Below are positions 1 through 11,777 of a stretch of DNA of 64,000 bases, one piece after another (position 1 is the stretch's first letter; the number at the start of each line of letters is the position of its first letter). The notes below the pieces were generated by a model. The model did no database searches and was not told where the DNA came from. It worked only from the letters and a program-made list of their open reading frames with translations. Source of the DNA: Litsea cubeba (Eukaryota; Streptophyta; Magnoliopsida; Laurales; Lauraceae). The stretch spans positions 47,224,980-47,288,979 of the forward strand of contig CM022949.1 of assembly GCA_012931725.1 (NCBI GenBank). Reading direction: 5' to 3'. The translations under genes and the position numbers were made by a program.

Positions 1-1417
1 AAACACTCCAAGAGATTACAATTAGGCTCAAATAAAATTACCTCTAAATAGGCAAATATGAAAATGAAAAGCTAACTCACACAACACACTAAGAAATGCA
101 AAGATGAATGCTCATGAGGTGTGTGTGTGTAGAACTTCAATCAAGATAAAATTAAGCTCAATCAATTTATGCTAAAAGCATTTCAAAGTTTAAAGCACAT
201 AAAAGATATGATTGAAGTCAAATGCAAATCACTTGAACAAATACAAACTTGTGAATGATATGAAAATCTAAAGATCACAAGTTGTATGAAAATGATTAAG
301 ACTAATCAAGTGATGCATGTGCAATGTTGTTTTCAAAAACTAATTTAACTAAGGTTTAAATAGATTGAAAACAACAAAGAGAGTTTCAAACAAGTTAATG
401 TATCATGCTATAAAGAAATCAAAGATTTTGGCTAAGCATGATTGATAAAGTTTAAAACAAAACTTGGTTTGAAATCAAGGGTGAAGAATCCAATAACTAA
501 AATCAAAGATTAAGAGAAGAATGGATTCAACACATCATAGTTAATATGCATAAAAACATTTACCAATAGTTTAGACAAAGCATAAAACATATGATTAACA
601 AAAGGCAAAGCTTACTTGGTGGTTTAACTTCATTAATCCAAGCTTTAGCTTTTCCTAATGACCATTAGCCTTCCTTAGCTTGATCCCCTTTCTTTTGCCT
701 CAAAATGCCTCAAGAAAGGCTTCAAAGATCATCAACATGGCTAAAGGAATGAACTTACTTTTATAGAAAAAGTGTTCAAACGGATACCTGTCGGTCGACC
801 GACAGGTAGGTGTCGGTCGACCGACACCTCTACGGTCACTAGGCAACGGTCATTTTTTCGAAAGTTTTCTGACCGTTTATACATTTATCGGTTGACCCTC
901 ATTTGTCGGTTGACCGACAAGGAACCGACGGATGAACCGACAGCACAAAAATGTTGAAAATGTAGCTGTCTGGTTTTGGAACCGATGGAGCCTCTTGGTT
1001 GACCTCGGTTCCACTGTCGGTTGACCAACTGCTTGACGTCGGTTGACCGACAGCTCTAGACAAAAATCCCAATTTTAGCACATTTCAGAGTATTTTCTTG
1101 TGGGGATTTTTGGGCCATTAAACCAAGCTTGGAAACATGATTTATCCCAATCCAAGTGCTTTAAAATCATGAAACATAAAATGCCATAAAAGATTTGAAA
1201 CTTTAAAACATTGGCTAGCTTGATTTGTAAAATCTTTTTCAAAACTAAATGCATCCAAGATTTAAATCCAAAACATGCACAAACTATAAGATATACAATA
1301 TTTAAAATAATGCATGTAAAAATTGAGATTTCAAGATTTCTAAAATCAATGCATGTGTGAAAATTCATGAGATGCTTAAATGATAATGCATCCATCAAAT
1401 TGCAATACACAAATTCC
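1..1417. other. AT-rich non-coding DNA, possible old LTR fragment
   Basis: No coding region is supported here. Positions 1-780 are AT-rich with many short A and T runs and a small GT repeat near 119-130. A reverse-strand TATAAAAG-like site lies near 759-767. From 785 the sequence becomes rich in GTCGGT/ACCGAC palindromes, listed separately. Plant Ty3/gypsy LTRs often carry such dyad arrays, so this may be part of an LTR, but neither edge shows a clear TG/CA boundary. The right edge at about 1417 is where the chromovirus-like protease reading frame stops matching its family, so it is a junction. Confidence 0.4.
785..1061. repeat. Cluster of GTCGGTCGACCGAC palindromes
   Basis: Positions 785-808 form a perfect 24-bp palindrome, and 808-829 a perfect 22-bp palindrome sharing base 808; both are centred on GGTCGACC. 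Degenerate copies (TGTCGGTTGACCGACA and relatives) follow at about 903-918, 1013-1027 and 1040-1053. RNA from either strand would fold into strong hairpins. The pattern resembles the TTCGCTCGAGCGAAC dyads in the neighbouring LTR family at 4780-4960, which suggests analogous elements in different LTRs. Confidence 0.8.
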
Positions 1418-1418
1418 T

Positions 1419-1715
1419 AACAGCATGGTATCCTACTAACCAATCCATCCCTAGGATGACATCAAAATAAAACACCTCCAATAAAATGAGATCTGCCGGT
1501 AATACTACTTCTCCTATCATGACTGAACAACTAGGGTAAAAAGTTCTACAAACAACTTCTTTACCTAAAGGGGTAGCCACAATCAAAATGAAACTCAACT
1601 CTCTAGCATGCATATCTATCAACTTAGCAAATTTTGGAGACAGGAATGAGTGAGTAGAGCCAGGGTCAAACAAAACCCTTGCATCAAAACCACAGACAAG
1701 AAGTGTACCTTCCAC
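1419..1715 (-). pseudogene. Ty3/gypsy retropepsin fragment, truncated
   Basis: This is the protease part of the minus-strand chromovirus-like element. The translation has the aspartic-protease signature VLFDPGSTHSFLS, in which DPGS replaces the usual D-S/T-G, and the family's ILGMDWL motif near its end. After GYHAV the match to the family is lost at about 1419, so RT, RNase H and integrase are missing. The enzyme would cleave the Gag-Pol polyprotein in the virus-like particle. It continues the gag region just upstream on the same strand. It is certainly non-functional as it stands because the element is truncated. Confidence 0.8.
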
Positions 1716-1904
1716 TACATTGCCTGCTGCCTCTACATCAGCTCTATTGATAGCATAGAGTTGTGCCCACTATGGTGGCCTGTTTTGTCCTTGTTGTTGC
1801 CTTCGCTGTGCATTCCTATTCTGTTGCTGAGGACGCGGATTCTGATTCTGATTCTGATTATGCCATTGCTGACGGCCCTATTGCTGCTGTTGTTGTGGTC
1901 GAAA

Positions 1905-3099
1905 CTATTGCTGAGGTGCTTGCTGCTGTAGTGGCCTTGCCTGATTCTGTACCACTAATGCATTTTGAGGTGGTGCCTGGCGCTGTGCTGCCTGCTGCTG
2001 TCGATTATACATATCTGGTCTTGGGCAATCCTTCATTTGGTGGTTCATAGAACCACATATAAAGCATGCTCCCATAACAAAATGGCAATTGGTACTCTCA
2101 TGATTTTTCCCATAGTGGATACAAACCACTGGATTCTGTTGCTCTTGCCTTGGCCTTTTGCTCTGATTGTTCCTCTGCTGATAGTTCTGCTGTTGGCCTT
2201 GGCTTCTTCCTTTATTCTTGATGATCTTGTTGTGAAAGTTCTCAAACTTGTATGCCCTTTTGACAGCTTCTTCGAAGGTGACGGGTGGTACAACCCCGGT
2301 AGCATCCCTCTCTTAATGATTGGGTGAAGTCCCTCAAGGAACTTAGTTATCTTCTTTTCCACCGTGTCCACTAACTCTGGTGCATACCTTGACAGTCTCT
2401 CGAACTTGGTTAAGTATTTGAGAACTGTCATATTCCCTTGCACAAGTTGCTGAAATTGTGCTGCCTTCTGCCTCTTGAAATGTGCAGGTACATATTTCTC
2501 ACCAAACTGCCTCTTAAAGTTAGTCCAAGCTTCTGCATCAGTCATTGTCATGTACTGTGCCTTAATCGTCTTCCACCATGTATCTGCTAAGCCCTTGAAC
2601 ATAGAAGTTGCAAGTTGTACGCGTTCTATGCCCATACACGTGAAGATCTCAAAAATGTTCTCCGTATGCTCAAGCCAGTCATCTGTTGTCATTGGAACCT
2701 CTGTTCCCATGAACTCCTTCGGGCCTCTCTTCCTGAACCATTTGTACAACACATTAAGGTCATTTGCCTTATTGTTGACCACACCCGGTGGTGCAACTGG
2801 AATCTGCTCGGGTCTCCTTTCTAGTACACCCAACAATTGTGCCTGCATTCGAGCCATCTCCCTTGCATGATCTTCATCTTTCTTAGTCATTTGCTCCTGC
2901 AATCTGGTTTGTGTTTCATGTGCCTATGCTTGGAGTCTAGCCTGGTTTTCATTGGCCTGACGTTGCTGGTCTAACATGGCCTGCATCATCTATTGAAATT
3001 GGTTCTACATATTGTTGTCCTGTGTATCCTCTGTAATAGGCCCTGTATTTTCACTGTTACTAGCAACATGGTTAGAGTTTGCTGCTCGTTTGCGAGGTG
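1905..3099 (-). pseudogene. Ty3/gypsy Gag with zinc knuckle, frameshifted
   Basis: This is the capsid/nucleocapsid region of a chromovirus-like (Tekay/Del-like) element. The retrotransposon gag domain is clear at about 2300-2800, with GPKEFMGTEVPMTTDDWLEH, then a Trp-rich WWKTIKAQY stretch and a TVLKYLTKFERLSRYAPE segment. The reading frame shifts near 2290, and the C-terminal part continues in another frame with a Gln-rich tail and a CX2CX4HX4C zinc knuckle (CFICGSMNHQMKDC, about 2030-2070). Stop codons also interrupt the N-terminal extension upstream of 2902. The true start is uncertain, near 3099. It lies between the PBS at 3253-3264 and the protease. Confidence 0.8.
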
Positions 3100-3252
3100 G
3101 GATAACACTGCAAAATAAATTGTTAGCACATATAAATTTAAACATAGGGTGGTCACACATTGCTCACACAATTTTATTCTAACGAGAGTCTAACGAATCC
3201 TCGCCACGTCCTTAAGATTTCTAGTTTCTTTTAATTGCCTGAAACATGACCC

Positions 3253-3264
3253 GCTCTGATACCA
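3253..3264 (-). promoter_or_regulatory. Primer-binding site, initiator Met-tRNA type
   Basis: On the minus strand this reads TGGTATCAGAGC, the classic complement of the 3' end of plant initiator methionine tRNA. It lies 3 bp inside the LTR boundary at 3268, the normal spacing. It fixes the orientation of the element as minus and identifies 3268-6344 as its 5' LTR. Confidence 0.9.
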
Positions 3265-4779
3265 GTCTGTCGCGACCCCGGACCGGGTTATGAGCCTAAA
3301 CTGGGATCCGACTAATGATGCCGCACCACGTGCATCTCTTAGTTGGCTAATCCGCATACAGAATTTTGAAAAACATTTATCCGTGCACGTTATTTCCCAT
3401 AGGGTTCCGCGGTGAGGATTACACATCCCATTCATTTACATATAAACGTATCAAATACACATTCGATATTTACGGAAGCGTGTAGTAAATCATATTAGTA
3501 CCATTCCATTCCATAGGCAAGACTGATTTATAATTGTTATGACAAGATATCAGAATGAGCAATGATCATTAGCATATTTCCCAAAAGTAAAGTTAGAGTT
3601 TATACAAAAGATCAATTAGTTTAATTGCCCCAAAAATAATGGTCAACAAAGACCAATACAACCAATTAAATAAACCCAAAAGGTGTTAATCATAACCCAA
3701 GATGTCGTTCTCAAAGCTAGATCGGATGTCTACATGACATCGTCCACTTGCCACTCGATTACACGCTACGGTTCATCAACCGCCTCCTCAGGCTCCTCCT
3801 CAATGGCAAGGGGTTCAGGACTAGAGTACCAAAATAAATGGATCAGACACGATGGTATGGCAGGTGGGTGAAAAGATATAACAATAATTTAAAACAATGA
3901 TACCTTTGAAAATATAATGAAACCTGGATAAATAATGAATTTCATGAAAGAAGAATACATCATTTATAAGAGGTGCATATGCAATAAAACATGTGAGGTA
4001 ACAATGATTCGGGAACTAGCAAGATGGCAACCACACGAAGTTAAGTCCTCTCTCACTAGAGTGATGAGAGCACATCGGGACATTGACCTCAGTCACACAA
4101 GGTGAGGAGAGTCAACAATTAAAAATAAATACATATAATACTATACGGGACCACGGTAGCGAACCGAGTATATCGGGGCCTGGCGGGACCCATGCTACAG
4201 CTGGTATAACAGAAGGGGGATCTCCAAACCGGTGGATCAAACCGATAAGGTTATCCAAGCTTAGTGGTGCCGACTCATTGGTAACATGCGAAAAACCAAA
4301 ACAATTGAATACTCAAAACGGGGCGGGGTACCCATAGGTACAAAACACATTAGTATCGGGACGGGCATAAACGGACTAGCAATATGCTAAAACAATACTT
4401 TCAATACTCTCGGGGCAAGTCTAGTCACATAACGTGGGTTTGAAATCCAAGAGTAAAAGTTTGGTTAAAATCAAATACGAGTGGGTTCTCATACATTTCC
4501 AGGCTAAACATTGAGGTTTCAAGATTTGGATCAATGTGAGTAGGGTCCCGTATGTCGGTCATGATATAAATTGGTACTCTTTAAGAATTAGGGACATTTC
4601 GGATCCTCATACACATTGACAAGTCTAGAAATCCTCAATGAATCTCCATAATGGGATTTCTCCATCCTTCGAACTTCATACGACGCCCTACAAGTCCTTA
4701 AGTTGCATTGGGGCTCCAAACAATACCTCCCCAAGCCTAAAAACAATATTTCCAGTCTTCAAGTATTGATCCGGCATGA

Positions 4780-4965
4780 CAGACAGTTCATTCGAGAGGA
4801 CTAGGAAGTTCGCTCGGGCGAACTACTCTCTGTTTGGGGCTCGCTCTAGCGGACCAAGGTTCGCTTGAGCGGACCTGCTCGGATCAGGTTGGCTCGAGCC
4901 AACAAGGTTCTGTGACGGGTTCACTGGAGCGATGTGCCAAGGTCGCTCGAGCGAACTGTCCATAA
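4780..4965. repeat. Degenerate TTCGCTCGAGCGAAC dyad array
   Basis: Six or so inverted-repeat-like units of the form TTCGCTC(G/T)AGCG(A/G)AC occur within about 180 bp, separated by 15-30 bp of variable sequence. They lie downstream of the TATA box on the LTR's own strand, so they would be in the RNA. Confidence 0.65.
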
Positions 4966-5820
4966 ACCTATTTTCTATGTATAGTTCGGCTCTTCTTCTT
5001 CTCCTCCTTTCATACTCTTTTGGGCACCCTTCTATACATACATTTAAGGGTCTCAAAACCTCATTTAAACCCCATTCAATCCATCATTCAACCCTCCAAC
5101 AACCACTCCATCAAAACACTAACTTTTCAATCACTTTCACTTCATTCAATGCAAAGCAAACTCCATTAATGAAAATTCATAAATGATAATAAATGATCTT
5201 TTAACAAGACAATAATACGTATGTTTTCAAGAAAACAATTAATAGAGATTAGCCTATCAATATGCATATCTCCAAAACCATTAAAATTCATAAAGACAAA
5301 ATATGTGAAAGCAATTAATAGGAGTTCTAATCTTATAAGCAAGAAATCATGAAATCAACCCATTCATCCACTTGCCTTAGCTCCAATGCTAAGAAAATCA
5401 AGCCACTAATCACCTCTCCAGGCTAATACACCCAACCAACACAAAACCCCCAAATACAAACCCTAAATATCAAAAACCAAATCAAAAGAAAGAGAAAACT
5501 TCCAATAAAGAAGATGGAGAGTCTCACGGGACAAATGTAAATCTAGGAGATGGAAGCAAAAGCTTATTTGCAAGGTCTTCAAATAGGTAGAGAGAGCTCA
5601 AAAGAGGCTCTAATGGTGATGGATGCTTTCACAAATGGTACCAATGGGAAGTTCTTGAGGTGAGAAAGATGATCATGGAGTCCATTCCTTGATTGACAAG
5701 AGTTTAGTGGTGATTGATGAGGAAGAGAGCAAGACGGGCAAGAGAGAAAACCCTAGGGCTGGGACTTCTTCTTCCAAGTGAGAAATGAGCAAGAAAAGGG
5801 AAATGGAGAATATGGTTATT

Positions 5821-5828
5821 CTTATATA
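5821..5828 (-). promoter_or_regulatory. LTR TATA box
   Basis: Reads TATATAAG on the minus strand, with a matching TATATAAAG at the equivalent point of the related LTR remainder near 33049-33057. It is the likely core promoter of the chromovirus-like element. Confidence 0.6.
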
Positions 5829-6344
5829 GCAATGCAAGTTGGTCCCACAACTTAAAGTTCTTGTCGGGCTAAAAATATGGCTTCCGGGGCTTCAAATGAA
5901 TTCGACGAAGAAGGCAAAGTTGTTCGAAGAAATTCCCAGTTTTCAAAAAGTATATGTTTCACGAGTTTTGGCAAAATTGAAATTAGTGTCCAGATTTTGG
6001 GTAAAAAGACTATTTTGCCCTCAAATTGAGAAAAGTCAAGTTTAGGGCTCTCGAATGGGAACGATGTCCACATGAAAGTTGTAGGGATTAGCAAGATAAG
6101 TCAAATGGAACAAATGGAATTAAAAACACAATTTTAGGAAATAAAAAATAAACCCCCAAGCTCACGTAATTCTGTAACAAGAACCCCCAAAGGGTCCCAC
6201 AAATCAAGAAGGCTCTCAAAATTTTCCAAAGCTATTGTAAAAGCTATTCTAATCCCAAGCTTAACCAAAAACCACTAAACACACTTAAAGCTAAAACACA
6301 ACTTAATTAACACTGATCAAGGTCTCTCGGGTCAGGGTCTTACA

Positions 6345-7164
6345 TTGAGGCTTTAAAACTTGGTTCAATGTGTATAAGACACTCGTATGTCAAGTTTTAT
6401 TCTTGGCTTGGCACTCTAGAAGATCAAGGACATTCCAAGTATCCTATATGCTTTGGTAAGTAAAAGAGTGCTCACTAGATCTCCGTGATGGGGTTTCCTT
6501 TCCATTCCCACTCCATTTTCCTCCTAGGCCCCACCATAGCATTAGGGCTCAAAACAATCCTCTCCAATTATTTAAAACAACCCTTTTCAAGCTTTAAAAT
6601 AGACCCAGGCCAGAAGGTGAGTTAGGTTGAACGAACTTGGGTTGGCTCGAGCGAACTGCTCTTTGGAAGGGTTGGCTCATGCGAACTGCTCTCTGGAAGG
6701 GGTTGGCTCGAGCGAACTGCTCTCTGGAAGGGGTTGGCTCGAGCAAACTTTGTCAGGAGTCAAATTTCAGTGCAGTATGGGGCTCTTCTTCCTTGAATTC
6801 CATACCCCTTTTGAGCCACAAATTTTCCTACATAAAGGGGGCCTCCTTGCCTTCTCAAAACAACATTTGTCCTCCTTCAATCACTCCACATCATCACATA
6901 AAAATTCATCTCATCTCAACCTCATTCACCACAAGAAAACCCATCATACATGAACCCATATGTAACAAAAAATGACCTTTAGCAAAAATAGAATGAACCA
7001 AGAGAAAACTCATCAAATTGCATTTATGAAATCAAAGAAGACTAGAGCAAGGAGTTGAGAAGAATGCAAGCATAAAAATCATCATGAACCAAAAGTGTAA
7101 AAACTAAGAATTCCTTACTAAACATGCTAGCATTCAAAATAAGTTAATTCATCCACTGGCCTCG
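6345..7164 (-). mobile_element. Second chromovirus-like LTR fragment, left part
   Basis: Homologous but diverged from 4510-5400 in the adjacent LTR: both open with an ATTGAGG(C/T)TT...CAATGTG block and then carry the GCTCGAGCGAAC array and a CT-rich stretch. It is interrupted at 7165 by Tat element A. Its continuation after the insertion is found only in the duplicated copy, at 32539-33541. The last five bases, CCTCG at 7160-7164, are the left target-site copy. Confidence 0.7.
6639..6753. repeat. 36-bp tandem repeat with GGCTCGAGCGAACT core
   Basis: Four head-to-tail units of about 36 bp, each containing GGTTGGCTCGAGCGAACTG followed by CTCT-GGAAGG. The dyad core CTCGAG is changed to CTCATG in one unit. 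The same array is at 29433-29547 in the duplicated copy. Confidence 0.8.
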
Positions 7165-8236
7165 TGTTGACACCAAAAATGTCACTTCGCCTTTTCAAGA
7201 TCCAAAGAGCTACATGAAGTCGCAACCTGCCATAAATAGGCAATGCTGCTTCCAAAAAATCAAATCTTGTCAGAATCAAACAAAAACAGCAAGATCCTTC
7301 AAGACAGCCGAAAGAGGAGTACACAAGAAGTTTCGGGCCATTTTAAAATCATTTGGCCTAACTTCGTTTCTCCGGCAGTTGAAAAGGAGCTCCCGGCAGC
7401 GAAAGCATCGGAGACACCAAATCTTTGATCAGAGCCGATGGATGGCCTCCAAATACATCCAAAAGGCTCCACGTCAAGTTCCGAGTCAAATCGGCAACGT
7501 TTGACCATACATCAACCCTCGAACTGCTAAATCAAGCCTCTCGGCGGCGAGAACCACCGAGACCATCACTCATCAGATAGAGCACATGGACGGCTTCAAA
7601 ATGCTTATAAAGGGCTACACGTCAAATTTCAGGTCATTTCGACAACATCTGACCATAGTTTGACGCTCGGAAGCTAAATCAGGCCTCTCGGTGGCGAAGC
7701 TCCCTGGGACCATGGTTTCCAAGACAGAGCCTATGGATCATCATAAAATGACTCCAATAGGTTTCCTGTCAAATTTCAAGTCAATCGGACATCGGTTGAC
7801 CGCACATCAAACCGCGACATCATCATGGCAACAAAAGTGAGTCTACTAGTGATAGGACCCCAAATGGCTTCAAAACTCAAACAAAAGCCTATGGTTGGTC
7901 TTATTTATTGCTCAGGAGGCTTCACACCAAATTTCAGGTCATTCCGACATCGTTTGACAAAGTTTCAGCTTCTGACGGAAAATCGGCAGCTCTACGCGAC
8001 AAAGTCTTCGGCTTTCTCAGGAAATTGGAAACTTTGCAAAATAAAATGCAAGGATTCTCATCAGGTTTCCTACAGGTAAATCAAGCCAATAAATGGACAA
8101 AATGTCAAGGAAAAATACAGAAGAAAAAAGAATCGAAAAATAGCAGAAACGGACACAAAACGGGACAAAAAAGGGGGAAAACCCCCCCCCCCCCCCCCCC
8201 CCCAGGGTCGCAGACCCCTGCGACCCTGGAGCCCGG

Positions 8237-10231
8237 TGTTGGGATTGGTGTATGCCCTAAAGCCCACTAGCTGCACTCTCATCTTTTGTTACTGGATATT
8301 TACTGGTTATTTAATGGAATGACTCTTCTATGCTTAAACATGTATATATGTATGGTTGTGTAAGGCCCATTGTTTCTAGTAAATGAATTAGGTGTGTAGT
8401 GTCTACACACAGATAGGTCTAATTCATGGACACTGAAAAACATCATAATTGTTCATAACTGAAAGATGGAGCTGGGCACTTCATCTTGGTAGAAGTTATA
8501 ATGAGAGACTCTCCTGTATTCAGGGTGACTTACCTAAGTCATGGGAGGGCTTTCCCGGATTCATCTCATAGTGCATATGCAATGCATTGAACTGGACCAT
8601 GGTAGGTGTGATCTCTAAAATAGTACTATCACAGAGAGAGATCAAGTCACCTCATGCTACTGAGTAACCGGTGCTCTTAATCTTGAGCATTTGTGGATGA
8701 ACTGACGAAGTCAAGTTTTTGTGCTTTAACTCACTATGGGTGAGATTCTTTTCATGGGTCAACAACTCTGTGTTTTGGATACTCGGACTTGATCAGTTGG
8801 GACGTGCAGATGCAATATAGAATCTATGCCATCTGATGATGGAATAATCGTCCCCTTAGAATTATCCGATTAATCATCAAAATCTAAGATCTTAGTATAT
8901 GGATGTTCCATATGGTTATTGAACTTGTGGATCGCTCCCTGGATCAAGAGAATGATATTCGAATGATGATTATGTTAAGGATATGAAGTTCTAAGGTTTA
9001 GATGTAATCGGGAAGGTTGATAGTACATGTGATAACCTGACTCGATTATGGATGTTACATAGAGGGGCATTCAGGTCATTACACTTAGTAGGTCGAAGAC
9101 AACCGTCATTTTATGACGAGCTTATTATATTATATATTTGTCCTTGGAGTTCAACCATAACTCTTTAGTGGAATGAGTTAAGGTTAAAATGGTCTTAATG
9201 TTGCTATAGGTTTGCATGGACATTTTGGTAATTTTGGGAGCCAATGGCAAATATGTCTTTTGGTCCCTTCTCTAGTCACTTTCCAAGATTGGCATGGTTT
9301 CCTAAAATGTTTAGATAACATTTGGATGAATTATTTTAGTGGAAAAACAATTTTGAGTTTAAATTCAAATAGGCCTTTGATGGCATACATGAATTTAACT
9401 CTAGATAAATTGTATGTGGGCCATGGTGTGTATTATCATGAGGGACGTCCATAATAAGATTTCCACGGGTAAGGTTTCCAACTTTGAGTAGGACTCTCTA
9501 CTTGGAAAGTTGGACTCCTCTTTGGATTAGTATTCTTATGAGAAGGTTTCCTTTTTGGATTAGGAACTTAAAATTAGTAAGTGTTGTACAACTAGGATTA
9601 CTAATTGCATGGAAAGTCCCTTTAGTTTCCTTTTCTAATTGAAAGTGTTTCTTAAAGGAAATAAGTCTTTCTTTTTGGGACATCTTTTAGAATAAGGAGA
9701 GATAACTTTATGGGAAAGGTTTCCTCAAAGTTTCTATAAAAGAAACCCATCCCCTCTTTGGACGTCCAATACTTTTGAGAACACAAGGAGAGCCACACGT
9801 CGAGCCCTTTGGAGGTTTTCTTCTTCATTGAAGAAGGCTTAAGGTCTGAGATTTTCCCTTGGAGAAATAGTTCTTAACTCCTAGATTAAGATCCCACCAT
9901 CTTAGCCAATCAGATTTGGAAGTGAGATAGAGGAGAAGATCAAAGGCAATACTAGTGCAGAAAAATTCCAGCAACTTGTTTGCTAATTGCAAGTCTGAGT
10001 TCGGGCCTTTGGATCTATTTTTTCAGAGATTTGAAGTCTACAAATCTTCGAGGTATTAGTCTTCTTCATTCTGCTTTAATTATACACTTGTTGGTCATGA
10101 ATTCATGGAGTTCTCATGCGATCTATATGGCTGATTTATGCTGCCCAAATTAGATCTTTCAAAATCTGTCATGTTACAAATTAGCCATGAATGTCTTCCG
10201 CTAATTCAGATCTGAATCGCAGTTTCTTTCA
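8237..10231 (+). mobile_element. Copia-type solo LTR inserted in Tat LTR A
   Basis: A 1,995-bp insertion absent from the other three Tat LTRs. It opens TGTTGGGATTGGTGTATGCC, an opening typical of plant Ty1/copia LTRs, and ends TTTCTTTCA, so it has TG/CA ends. It is flanked by a perfect 5-bp target duplication CCCGG (8232-8236 and 10232-10236). A CTATAAAAG TATA-like site at about 9734 fits plus orientation. No gag-pol, PBS or PPT is present, so it is read as a solo LTR left by LTR-LTR recombination. A long non-autonomous element is less likely. Confidence 0.85.
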
Positions 10232-10907
10232 CCCGGGGTCGCCGGGAAGGCCCCAGAAACCCCGGTTTTCGCCGTTTTTTTAGCGATTCGAAGCGCCCAG
10301 CCTCTGGTACGTTCCAAAATTCATGCTTTTGAGACACCAAATCCTCTGACATCCGTCCAAAACACGGGTCAATCATCAAGAGTATCGAAAAACAACATTG
10401 AGCGCCACCCGGTCAACCAAAAAAAAGTGTGCTTTCTACCTGACCGATCGAGAAATCGACAGGACAGATGGCACCGACCCGCTGTTGGCAACAAACACCT
10501 GAAATTACATGGTCATCCGATGTCGATCTACATGAAGATCCATCGATGATCATCGCCAGAAGAATCCCAAAAGACGCGGCACGGGCCGCGACTCTTCAGA
10601 TGCTCGGCGACCACTTAATGCGATTAATTGACTAGCTTTATTACAGTCATTAATCCATTTCTTTGGACGGACCAATCAGAAGCAAGCATCCGGGAGTTAC
10701 AAGTCAAGAGATTCATGGCATTTAACCCATGAAACTCCTCCCATCATGGCGATTAAAGGCGATTAAATGCCCTCAATCTCCTCCGGCCAATCAGAAGCCA
10801 AGAAAAAGGAGTTACAAAATAAAGAATTCAATTCTGTAACTCCTCCCTTTATGTAGCTTTATGACAATCAAGGCTCATAAACCCTCTTAAATGGCTACCT
10901 AAAAGCT

Positions 10908-10915
10908 TATAAATA
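10908..10915 (+). promoter_or_regulatory. Tat LTR A TATA box
   Basis: TATAAATA followed by GGAGAGCTC. It is conserved in the solo LTR (31688-31695) and LTR C (55421-55428) and deleted from LTR B. It is the best candidate for the core promoter of sense transcription, with R and U5 downstream. Confidence 0.7.
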
Positions 10916-11426
10916 GGAGAGCTCACCAAGAAGAAAGAAATCGAAGAGAATCACAGACGACAGCAGATAGAAATCAGAAAACAAGCACAGAGATCCAGAG
11001 AAAGAAAAAGAGAGAAAACCCTACGGAAGTTCTACACCGATCACCGCAACAAGGTGACAAAAGTCCCTTGGGGGTACCCCCCCCCCCCCCCAAGGTCCTT
11101 GCCTTCTCCTTCTGCCTCCAAATGGCTTAGACGTGGCTTTTCAGCCCGTCTACTCAGCTTTTTATTGGACATAGGACCTCCTTTTGGTCTTTGTCCTCTA
11201 AAAACCCGAGGTTATAGCCAAGCCAAGCGAATCAATAGCATCCTCTGTTCTCATCTGCATGGATGATGGCGAAGCCCACATATGGCTTGCGACCGTCAAT
11301 CTGAACGGGTCCCCCACAATCTCCTGAGAAGTTAGATCCTCCTTTTCTTTCTTTTCATTGTAGTTTGTATTTTTTCAAAAGAGACAAAAATCACAACTCT
11401 TGTCTTTCATTATTGATAAGAATTGT

Positions 11427-11510
11427 AAATCGGCTATAAACGCCAAAATCGGCTATAAACGCCAAAAATCGGCTATAAATGCCAAAATCGGCTATAAATG
11501 CCAAAAAAAT
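11427..11510 (+). repeat. CGGCTATAAACGCC minisatellite in LTR A
   Basis: Four units of about 18-19 bp reading AAATCGGCTATAAACGCCA with A/G variants. LTR C has five units, and the solo LTR and LTR B about three each, so copy number is labile. Nearly the same unit forms a larger array downstream of pol. Confidence 0.85.
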
Positions 11511-11777
11511 CGCCTTTCACGGCAAATCAAGAAAATGTCTCTTTTCTTAAATATATGTGCAATGGAAAACTTGAAAGAAGTTGATTTCCTTTTTACTTGC
11601 GAAGGTTGATCTCCGGATCACCACTAGCAATTCCAAGTAAAATAGAAAATCTGGCACACCCACACAAAGAAATGTTGATGCACGCCCTTGCCCCCCAGTT
11701 ACGAAAGGGTCATACCCAACGGACTCACTCGTCCGCCGACCTCGGTAGGACTCAGGCAGGAGCGCGGTCCATCAAGC

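Larger units (their letters stand above)
3268..6344 (-). mobile_element. 5' LTR of minus-strand chromovirus-like element
   Basis: On the minus strand the LTR opens TGTAAGACCCTGACCC at 6344 and ends GGTCGCGACA at 3268, giving short TGT/ACA terminal inverted repeats, with a PBS 3 bp beyond. At about 3.08 kb it is long for this group. A minus-strand TATATAAG lies at 5821-5828, about 520 bp from the 5' end. The central region holds an array of TTCGCTCGAGCGAAC-type dyads (4780-4960). The block 4510-5400 is a diverged homologue of 6345-7164, which belongs to a second LTR of the same family. Confidence 0.8.
7165..11774 (+). repeat. 5' LTR of Tat element A
   Basis: Starts TGTTGACACC and ends CCATCA, three bases before the PBS. 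The same boundaries are confirmed by the solo LTR at 29960-32533. Its 4.6 kb includes a 2.0-kb copia-type insertion; without it the LTR is about 2.6 kb. U3 holds four degenerate units of about 150 bp (roughly 7370-7970). There are two long C runs (about 8181-8202 and 11077-11091), a TATA box at 10908-10915, and a CGGCTATAAACGCC minisatellite near the 3' end. Small ORFs inside are not supported as genes. CCTCG precedes it at 7160-7164. Confidence 0.9.

Noticed and set aside
8070..8282. Gly/Pro-rich small open frames around long C runs in the LTRs
   Set aside because: They are caused by homopolymer runs and are not kept between LTR copies.
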